Shown piece after piece: positions 57,791 through 64,000 of a DNA stretch of 64,000 nt. Under the pieces are notes generated by a model that ran no database searches, was not told the DNA's origin, and saw only the letters and a list, made by a program, of their open reading frames with translations. How positions within the stretch are numbered: position 1 is the first letter of the stretch; each line of letters begins with the position of its first letter. Made by a program: the position numbers and the translations under genes. Source of the DNA: Enterococcus asini ATCC 700915 (GTDB lineage: Bacteria; Bacillota; Bacilli; Lactobacillales; Enterococcaceae); NCBI RefSeq assembly GCF_000407365.1, contig NZ_ASVU01000001.1, positions 1,583,501 through 1,647,500 on the forward strand. The letters are read 5' to 3'.

Positions 57791-58864
57791 ATGACCATTA
57801 CCAAAAAAGAATCAAACAATCCTCCTGAAAACCAGCAGCCAAAAACGCCAGTCGACGAGCAATTAACTCCTTGGCAGAAGGCAAATTTGGAATACACGCA
57901 ACAACGAGGACAAGAACCTGGATGGTCACCAACAGTAATCGAAGGACCTCAAGCAGATCCAGAAGAAGTGAACGAGAAAGAAACTCAAGAGCAAAAAGTA
58001 GATCAAGAAGTAGATCAAGAAGAGTTGGGTCAACGGCCGGAAGACGCGGAACCGGCAAGCTTTTCCGAACGTTTGCCTAAGGTGAAATACCAACGACAAT
58101 CCCTCTTGTATCGGCGCATGGTGACGATTATTCTCTTGTTGTTAGTGCCTCTTTTAGCCGTGATTTACTACGTGTCACCACTTGCCAAGCTCTCTGGTGT
58201 TACGGTAGTGGGCAATCAAGCGGTAGCGGCTACGGATATCGTCAAAGCCGCGGATTTTCAAATGGATGGTGCACTTTGGCCACAGTACTTTTCTAAAGGC
58301 GAAGAACTGAAACAAATCAAAGCGAGCAATCCGCGCATAAAAAAAGTTTCCTTGGGCATCGATCACTTAAATCACTTCAAAATCCAAGTGGAAGAGTACC
58401 AAGAGATCGCCGTTTTGGCTCATGACAATACTTATTCACCGATTTTAGCCAATGGTTATACTTTGTCGGAAACCATGGAAAACCCCACGGAAAAACTACC
58501 GATCCTGGAAAACTTTACCAAGCAAGCGACTATCATCAATGTGCTAAATGCATACCAAAGTCTTTCCGAAGAGTTGCAAGAAGCGATTTCGCAGATTAAG
58601 TACACTCCTACCAGTAGCAATAAGGAACTTTTATTGTTGTACATGAACGATGGCAATCAAGTCATCGTCAATATTTCCAACATGAAGTCCCAAATGAAAT
58701 ATTATGCACAGGTAGCAAAGGAAATGTCGGAAAAAGGGGTAATCGACATGGAAGTGGGAATCTTCTCTTATCCTTATGAAAAAGAAGAAGCCACCACGGG
58801 AAGTGACGAGGAGACCACCACATCAAGCTCCGTAGAAGGCGATGGAACAACACCTGAGGAATAA
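57791..58864 (+). CDS. divIB: Cell division protein DivIB/FtsQ
   Basis: A 357-residue bitopic division protein. A long acidic, Gln/Glu-rich cytoplasmic head (1-105, with the repeat KVDQEVDQEE) precedes one membrane helix (about 110-132), a POTRA domain (LSGVTVVGNQAVAATDIVKAA) and a Ser/Thr/Glu-rich tail. GTG 57788 directly before ATG 57791 is an alternative start. The 150 bases after it hold the ftsA leader; I see no clear promoter there. Confidence 0.9.
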   Translation: MTITKKESNNPPENQQPKTPVDEQLTPWQKANLEYTQQRGQEPGWSPTVIEGPQADPEEVNEKETQEQKVDQEVDQEELGQRPEDAEPASFSERLPKVKYQRQSLLYRRMVTIILLLLVPLLAVIYYVSPLAKLSGVTVVGNQAVAATDIVKAADFQMDGALWPQYFSKGEELKQIKASNPRIKKVSLGIDHLNHFKIQVEEYQEIAVLAHDNTYSPILANGYTLSETMENPTEKLPILENFTKQATIINVLNAYQSLSEELQEAISQIKYTPTSSNKELLLLYMNDGNQVIVNISNMKSQMKYYAQVAKEMSEKGVIDMEVGIFSYPYEKEEATTGSDEETTTSSSVEGDGTTPEE

Positions 58865-59013
58865 AAAAAGTCAAATATTTTTTATAACGTAATTCTAAAA
58901 AGCGCCAATCTATGTTATCATGGATAGCAGTGAACTAATATGCAAATCATATATCGAAATGGGTAGAAAAGCTGCCTTTTTTCTAGATATAACTGTAGGA
59001 GGGAATCCCATTC

Positions 59014-60339
59014 ATGGCAAAAACGGGAATGTATGTAGGCCTTGATATCGGTACGACTTCTGTCAAAGTGGTCGTCTCCGAATATGTAGAGAACCAAATG
59101 AATATCATTGGTGTCGGCAATGCGAAGTCGGAAGGGATCAACCGAGGAATCATCGTCGATATTGAAAAAACAGTGCAAGCGATTCAAAGAGCTGTACGTC
59201 AAGCAGAAGAAAAAGCCGGCATTCAAATCCGCAGTGTCAGCGTGGGAGTACCAGCCAATCTGTTGGAAGTTGAAAATTGCCAAGGCATGATTGCCGTTAA
59301 CAATGATTCCAAAGAAATCACAGATGAAGACGTGCGGAACGTGGCATCGGCAGCGTTAGTTCGTTCGGTACCACCAGAACGTCAAATCGTGACCATCTTG
59401 CCTCAAGAATTTACGGTGGATGGCTTTGAAGGAATTAAAGATCCTCGCGGCATGATCGGTGTTCGTTTGGAAATGTTTGGTTTGGTCTTCACTGGACCCA
59501 AAACCATCATCCATAATATCCGCAAATGTGTGGAAAAAGCGGGCTTGACCATTAATGAAATGGTGATTACACCATTGGCATTGACGGAAACGATTCTTTC
59601 CGATGGGGAAAGAGATTTCGGAACGATTGTCATCGACATCGGTGGTGGCCAAACTACCACGGCGGTCATGCATGACAAACAACTGAAATTCACCCATGTG
59701 AACCAAGAAGGTGGCGAGTATGTCACCAAAGACATCTCCACTGTTTTAAACACTTCCTTTAACAATGCGGAAGCGTTGAAAATCAACTACGGGGATGCCT
59801 ATCCAGAACGGACTTCGGCTAGTGAAGAATTTCCAGTGGATGTCATTGGCAAATCGGAACCAGTAAAAGTAGACGAACGCTACTTGGCTGAAATCATCGA
59901 AGCTCGTATGGAACAAATCTTTGGCAAATCCAAAGAAGTCTTGGACGAAATCGATGCGTTGAGTTTACCTGGTGGTGTAGTATTAACTGGGGGCGCAGCG
60001 AGTCTACCAGGCGTCGTTGATTTGGCTCAAGAAATCTTTGAAACCAACGTGAAATTGTATGTACCAAACCACATGGGCTTGCGGAATCCAGTCTTTACGA
60101 ATGTCATCAGTATCGTTGATTATTCTGCAAACTTAAACGAAGTCTACCAATTAGCAAAATCCGCGGTTACCGGGGAAAAAGTTGCGCCACAAGCGCGGCA
60201 AGAAGCAGCGGTTTCTAAAGAAATTCACTACGAAGATACATCCGTAGAGGAAGAAGAGTACCATGATGAACCGGAACAACCCGCTGGCGAAAGCGTAAAA
60301 GACCGTGTGAAAGACTTCTTTTCCAATATTTTTGATTAA
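59014..60339 (+). CDS. ftsA: Cell division protein FtsA
   Basis: A 441-residue actin-like protein that anchors FtsZ to the membrane. [15 protein letters not shown] near 7, the SHS2/1C insert near 85-165, [13 protein letters not shown] near 207 and TGGAASLPG near 327. The C-terminal amphipathic helix [15 protein letters not shown] is the membrane target. The ATG follows GTAGGAGGG. Confidence 0.96.
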   Translation: MAKTGMYVGLDIGTTSVKVVVSEYVENQMNIIGVGNAKSEGINRGIIVDIEKTVQAIQRAVRQAEEKAGIQIRSVSVGVPANLLEVENCQGMIAVNNDSKEITDEDVRNVASAALVRSVPPERQIVTILPQEFTVDGFEGIKDPRGMIGVRLEMFGLVFTGPKTIIHNIRKCVEKAGLTINEMVITPLALTETILSDGERDFGTIVIDIGGGQTTTAVMHDKQLKFTHVNQEGGEYVTKDISTVLNTSFNNAEALKINYGDAYPERTSASEEFPVDVIGKSEPVKVDERYLAEIIEARMEQIFGKSKEVLDEIDALSLPGGVVLTGGAASLPGVVDLAQEIFETNVKLYVPNHMGLRNPVFTNVISIVDYSANLNEVYQLAKSAVTGEKVAPQARQEAAVSKEIHYEDTSVEEEEYHDEPEQPAGESVKDRVKDFFSNIFD

Positions 60340-60362
60340 TCTACCCAGGAGGAATAGACATT

Positions 60363-61595
60363 ATGGAATTTTCAATCGATAATAACATCAATGAAGGCGC
60401 CGTGATCAAAGTTATCGGTGTAGGCGGTGGCGGTGGCAATGCCATCAACCGGATGATCGAAGAAAACGTGAAAGGCGTGGAATTCATCGCCGCTAACACG
60501 GACGTCCAAGCATTAAAAAACTCAAAAGCTGAAACTGTAATTCAATTAGGCCCTAAATATACTCGTGGGTTAGGCGCAGGTTCTCAACCAGAAGTGGGTG
60601 CCAAAGCCGCAGAAGAAAGTGAAGAAGCAATCCGCGAATCCCTAGAAGGCGCAGATATGATCTTTATCACTGCCGGCATGGGTGGGGGTACCGGTACCGG
60701 TGCTGCTCCAATCGTAGCCAAAATCGCCAAAGACTTAGGCGCATTGACCGTAGGCGTAGTAACTCGTCCATTCACCTTTGAAGGACCAAAACGTGGCCGT
60801 TTCGCTGCTGAAGGAATTGCCAAATTAAAAGAAAACGTGGATACTTTACTAATCATCTCCAACAACCGTTTGCTGGAAGTGGTTGACAAGAAGACACCGA
60901 TGTTAGAAGCCTTCCGTGAAGCCGATAACGTATTGCGTCAAGGGGTACAAGGTATTTCTGATTTGATTACTGCCCCAGGTTACGTGAACTTGGACTTCGC
61001 CGATGTGAAGACCGTCATGGAAAACCAAGGGACTGCATTGATGGGTATCGGGGTTGCTTCCGGTGAAGAACGGGTTATCGAAGCTACGAAGAAAGCTATC
61101 TCTTCTCCATTGTTGGAAACTTCTATCGATGGTGCGGAACAAGTCTTGTTAAACATCACGGGTGGTTTGGATATGACCTTGTTTGAAGCACAAGATGCAT
61201 CTGATATTGTAGCCAATGCAGCAACTGGCGACGTAAACATCATCTTAGGTACTTCAATCAATGAAGAACTTGGAGACGAAATCCGCGTAACTGTAATTGC
61301 TACGGGAATCGATCCAACAAACAAAGAACCAAAAGGACGTTCTCGTCAAAGTCAAATCCACAGCATCCCCCAAAAACCAGTCTTGGACATGGATCAAGCA
61401 AAACCACAATCCGATGAAGACAATGCTTTTGGCGACTGGGATATTCGCAAAGATCAACCGGTTCGTCAAAAAATCGACGATGCACAATTTGATACGATCG
61501 AAAAAAAAGACTTCGAAACCTTTAACCGTGACGAAGTGAAATCAAATGATGATGACGAATTAAGCACACCACCATTCTTCCGTCGCAAACGATAA
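60363..61595 (+). CDS. ftsZ: Cell division protein FtsZ
   Basis: A 410-residue tubulin homologue that builds the Z ring. [13 protein letters not shown] near 20, the GTP signature [10 protein letters not shown] near 107, TRPFTFEG, and [11 protein letters not shown]. The flexible linker (about 320-395) ends in the C-terminal peptide TPPFFRRKR, which binds FtsA and SepF. The ATG follows CCAGGAGGAA. Confidence 0.97.
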   Translation: MEFSIDNNINEGAVIKVIGVGGGGGNAINRMIEENVKGVEFIAANTDVQALKNSKAETVIQLGPKYTRGLGAGSQPEVGAKAAEESEEAIRESLEGADMIFITAGMGGGTGTGAAPIVAKIAKDLGALTVGVVTRPFTFEGPKRGRFAAEGIAKLKENVDTLLIISNNRLLEVVDKKTPMLEAFREADNVLRQGVQGISDLITAPGYVNLDFADVKTVMENQGTALMGIGVASGEERVIEATKKAISSPLLETSIDGAEQVLLNITGGLDMTLFEAQDASDIVANAATGDVNIILGTSINEELGDEIRVTVIATGIDPTNKEPKGRSRQSQIHSIPQKPVLDMDQAKPQSDEDNAFGDWDIRKDQPVRQKIDDAQFDTIEKKDFETFNRDEVKSNDDDELSTPPFFRRKR

Positions 61596-61616
61596 GAAAA
61601 ATTGGAGGCAGAGCAC

Positions 61617-62294
61617 ATGATTTCTGAAAACTTGCGGGAGGTCCGACAAGAGATACAGAAGTCATGTGCTCTTGTTGCACGCCCCACAGCTTCGGTTACG
61701 CTAGTGGGCGTTACCAAATATGCTTCTCTGGAGCAAACCAAAGAATTGATCAATGCCGGGGTTCGGCATCTAGGTGAAAATCGCGCGGATAAGTTTTTAT
61801 TAAAAAAACAAGCATTGGCAGATTTTCCCGACCTCACATGGCATTTCATTGGTAATTTACAACGGAGAAAGGTAAAATCGATAGTGGATGAGATTGATTA
61901 TCTGCACTCTTTAGATAACTTATCCTTGGCTGGAGAAATTCAAAAAAGGGCGCATAAAGAACTAAAGTGTTTTGTGGAAGTCAATGTTTCTGGAGAGGAA
62001 TCAAAACAAGGAATCCCCGTTGCAGAATTCGAGGACTTTATCGCTGCTTTGGCAGGTTATGATAAGATAAAAGTAGTTGGTTTGATGACGATGGCACCTT
62101 TTGCCTCGACAGCAGCCGAACAGCGAGACGTTTTCACGCAATTGGCCTTGTTACGAGATCAAATTCAGAGTAAAGCACTTTCCTGGGCCCCATGTCATGA
62201 GCTAAGCATGGGCATGAGCAATGATTACCCCGTGGCAATCGAAGCAGGAGCGACGTTTGTTCGTGTCGGTAGCGCATTGTTTCAGGAGGAATAA
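61617..62294 (+). CDS. ylmE: Pyridoxal-phosphate homeostasis protein (YggS/YlmE family)
   Basis: A 225-residue alanine-racemase-fold protein that binds PLP through a lysine in VGVTKYAS near 37; HLGENRADKF, WHFIGNLQRRK and LSMGMSNDYPVAIEAGATFVRVGSALF are signatures. It buffers PLP rather than catalysing. The ATG at 61617 follows TTGGAGGCAG. It lies between ftsZ and sepF as in B. subtilis. Confidence 0.92.
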   Translation: MISENLREVRQEIQKSCALVARPTASVTLVGVTKYASLEQTKELINAGVRHLGENRADKFLLKKQALADFPDLTWHFIGNLQRRKVKSIVDEIDYLHSLDNLSLAGEIQKRAHKELKCFVEVNVSGEESKQGIPVAEFEDFIAALAGYDKIKVVGLMTMAPFASTAAEQRDVFTQLALLRDQIQSKALSWAPCHELSMGMSNDYPVAIEAGATFVRVGSALFQEE

Positions 62295-62307
62295 AGGAGG
62301 AAACCCA

Positions 62308-62841
62308 ATGAACATTTTAAGCAAGTTCACTGATTTTTTTGGCTTGTCTGAAGAGGAAGACATGGAGTATGAAGTGGAAGCAGTGGCGCCAGCCCGGACA
62401 GTCCAACCAACTCCCCAAGTAACCCCTAAGAAGAAAGTCACAATTAGTGAACCTCAAACAAGTTATCAAAAAGCAGCACCGGTACAAGAAGAAAAAGTCG
62501 TGTCCATTCATCAAAATCCACGACCTGTTCAACAAAAAAAGGTTACGCAAAGAGTCAAAGGCGAGCCCGTGGTAAAGATTTCCATCTTGGAACCACGGAA
62601 CTACAACGAGATTCAGAGCATTGCCAAACGCTTGTTGAACAATGAAGCGGTTTTGATTAATTTCCATAAGGTGGAAGAAGATCAAGCAAGACGCATCGTG
62701 GACTTTTTGACGGGGACTGTGTACGCCCAAGACGGGGACATCACCCGGGTAGGAGACGAAATCTTCCTTTGTACGCCAAAAGATGTGGCCGTAGAAGGTG
62801 TGCAAGCACTCTATGATGAACAAGTGGCCTTTGAGGTCTAA
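62308..62841 (+). CDS. sepF: Cell division protein SepF
   Basis: A 177-residue protein. The N-terminal membrane-binding helix is MNILSKFTDFFGL, a Pro/Gln/Lys-rich linker spans 25-85, and the globular FtsZ-binding domain begins at VVKISILEPRNYNEIQSIAKRLLN. It tethers and aligns FtsZ filaments. The ATG at 62308 follows AAAGGAGGAAA. Confidence 0.94.
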   Translation: MNILSKFTDFFGLSEEEDMEYEVEAVAPARTVQPTPQVTPKKKVTISEPQTSYQKAAPVQEEKVVSIHQNPRPVQQKKVTQRVKGEPVVKISILEPRNYNEIQSIAKRLLNNEAVLINFHKVEEDQARRIVDFLTGTVYAQDGDITRVGDEIFLCTPKDVAVEGVQALYDEQVAFEV

Positions 62842-62858
62842 CTAAGGGGGAGTCAACA

Positions 62859-63140
62859 ATCATCTTTCAACTGTTGAACTTATTTATTAAACTTGTGGAT
62901 TTGTACTCCATGGTTTTAGTGATTTATGCGCTTTTGTCCTGGATGCCTGGAGGATATGAATCTGGTATTGGCCGGCTATTGGCAAAGATTTGTGAACCAT
63001 TCTTAAATCTCTTTCGCAAATTGCCACTGTCTTTTGGGCCAGTAGACTTTAGCATTATGATTGCCATTTTGGCATTGAATTTTGGTGGCCGGATTATTTA
63101 CCAGTTGTTGTGGAATCTGGCTGTGCGACTGTTGTATTAA
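62859..63140 (+). CDS. ylmG: YggT-family membrane protein YlmG (apparent AUC start)
   Basis: A small two-span YggT protein, about 93 residues (IYALLSWMPG and EPFLNLFRKLPLSFGPVDFSIMIAILAL). The AAGGGGGAG ribosome site at 62844-62852 points to ATC at 62859, six bases on, giving MIFQLLNLF, which fits relatives starting MIxFQ. The first standard start, TTG 62874, lies 21 bases away and would lose the conserved beginning. An in-frame stop at 62832 excludes a longer form. It probably helps nucleoid or division-site organisation. Confidence 0.8.
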   Translation: MIFQLLNLFIKLVDLYSMVLVIYALLSWMPGGYESGIGRLLAKICEPFLNLFRKLPLSFGPVDFSIMIAILALNFGGRIIYQLLWNLAVRLLY

Positions 63141-63164
63141 ACGGGGGAAAGGGGAAATGAGTTC

Positions 63165-63947
63165 ATGAATGCGAATGTGTACCAACATTTTCGTCAGGAA
63201 GAACGCCCCTTTATTGATGGTGTGGCTGATTGGATTGAACAAGTCCAAATGCAGTATGCGCCTTATTTGACGGATTTTCTTGATCCGCGTCAGGCTTATA
63301 TTGTAGAAACGATGATTCGCCAAGAAACGGAGCTGAAATTTCAGTTTCAAGGTGGCTATCAGGCGGCAGAACGAGTGCGGTGTTTGATTTATCCAGATTA
63401 CTATGAACCAACCTTGGATGAATTCGACATTCAATTATTCGAAATTCACTATCCTGTGAAATTTGCTACCTTAGGGCACGGGCGAGTCTTAGGCACACTG
63501 GTCAACAGTGGGGTGAAAAGGGAATACTTTGGGGACATCATCAGTGATGGTCAACGTTGGCAAGTCTTTGTGGCAAAAGAAGTCGCAAGCTATGTCAAAC
63601 TACAGGTTGAAAAAATCGGCAATGTCACCGTTCGCTTGGAAGAGCGCAATTACACGGATATTTTGCTACCAATCGATGCTTGGACCACGGAAAAACTCAC
63701 CGTGAGTTCCCTGCGGTTGGATACGGTAATTTCTAGCGTCTATAATATTTCTCGGCAACGCTCGAAGCAGTTAATCGAGTCGGGGAAAATTAAGGTCAAT
63801 TGGCGGGAAGAAACCCGACCGGATTTTTTGTTGGATTTGTTGGATATTGTGTCCATTAGAGGCTTTGGTCGCATACAGCTCCAAGGACTGGAAGGGCAGA
63901 CGAAAAAAGAAAAGATACGTTTGGTCTTAGGTGTCCTGCGTAAATAA
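63165..63947 (+). CDS. ylmH: S4-domain RNA-binding protein YlmH
   Basis: A 260-residue protein with an N-terminal domain (HFRQEERPFIDGVADWIEQV) and a C-terminal S4 domain (SSLRLDTVISSVYNISRQRSKQLIESGKIKVNWR). B. subtilis YlmH binds the 50S subunit and can act in ribosome-associated quality control. It lies between ylmG and divIVA as expected. Confidence 0.92.
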   Translation: MNANVYQHFRQEERPFIDGVADWIEQVQMQYAPYLTDFLDPRQAYIVETMIRQETELKFQFQGGYQAAERVRCLIYPDYYEPTLDEFDIQLFEIHYPVKFATLGHGRVLGTLVNSGVKREYFGDIISDGQRWQVFVAKEVASYVKLQVEKIGNVTVRLEERNYTDILLPIDAWTTEKLTVSSLRLDTVISSVYNISRQRSKQLIESGKIKVNWREETRPDFLLDLLDIVSIRGFGRIQLQGLEGQTKKEKIRLVLGVLRK

Positions 63948-63969
63948 ACAAAAAAAGGCGGTAACAACA

Positions 63970-64000
63970 ATGGCATTAACACCACTAGATATTAACAATA
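63970..64000 (+). CDS. divIVA: Cell division protein DivIVA, first codons only
   Basis: The window ends ten codons into a frame starting MALTPLDINN, the characteristic N-terminus of DivIVA (compare MALTPLDI in related Lactobacillales). AAAGGCGG precedes the ATG. The gene order ylmH-divIVA supports the call. Confidence 0.8.
   Translation, partial: MALTPLDINN

Noticed and set aside
1-64000. CRISPR arrays, rRNA genes, prophage modules, replication origin
   Set aside because: Read through for spaced short repeats, rRNA sequence, phage structural genes and DnaA-box clusters; none seen.

Overview
The window looks like a chromosomal segment of an Enterococcus-like member of the Lactobacillales. 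The evidence is the gene order and protein types: darA-holB-ricT-yabA-rsmI, an enterococcal mannose-PTS operon (mptR, lone IIB, IIAB, IIC, IID, DUF956/ManO) with a sigma-54 promoter, yqhT-type peptidase-efp-yqhY-nusB-folD-xseAB-ispA-tlyA-argR-recN, and a complete dcw cluster from DUF3397/mraZ to divIVA. Base composition appears to be in the mid-40s percent GC by eye, higher than E. faecalis. I cannot name the species.

Layout. 1-3150: replication/translation housekeeping operon (darA tail, holB, ricT, yabA, rsmI). 3.2-5.8 kb: ammonium channel amtB and dinB (Pol IV) with a LexA-like site in its promoter. 5.8-9.0 kb, minus strand: anaerobic ribonucleotide reductase nrdD-nrdG with two NrdR boxes. 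9.0-12.0 kb: M42 aminopeptidase, MBL-fold hydrolase, lipoate ligase. 12.0-13.9 kb, minus: an archaeal/eukaryotic-type proS behind a T-box leader. 13.9-16.4 kb: a divergent pair that I find the most unusual thing here, a 7TMR-DISM-like membrane protein with a degenerate histidine-kinase domain facing a SipW-like signal-peptidase homologue whose catalytic Ser and His positions are Ala and Arg. 16.5-22.5 kb: tRNA-modifying methyltransferase, orphan rhamnulokinase with a cre-like site, acetyltransferase, tRNA-Arg, DUF2238 membrane protein, glycolipid glycosyltransferase, uracil-DNA-glycosylase-like protein. 22.5-23.7 kb: L21 leader, rplU, prp, rpmA.

23.7-38.6 kb is the accessory-looking part. Two nearly identical IS200/IS605-family copies lie 12.75 kb apart in the same orientation. 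They flank a moxR-DUF58-transglutaminase operon, an acetyltransferase, an isolated tRNA-Glu(CUC), and the mptR/mannose-PTS locus. An IS3-family element sits next to the second copy. 38.7-48.5 kb is housekeeping again. 48.4-49.5 kb, minus, carries a tiny DUF4044 protein and a CorA-type transporter. 49.7-64.0 kb is the division and cell-wall (dcw) cluster: DUF3397, mraZ behind four 10-bp-spaced MraZ boxes, rsmH, ftsL, PBP2x, mraY, murD, murG, divIB, ftsA, ftsZ, ylmE, sepF, ylmG (apparent AUC start), ylmH and the first codons of divIVA.

Most of the window is well-known biology. The regulatory sites are read by eye from consensus matches; nothing was computed or searched. I saw no CRISPR array, prophage, rRNA or replication origin.
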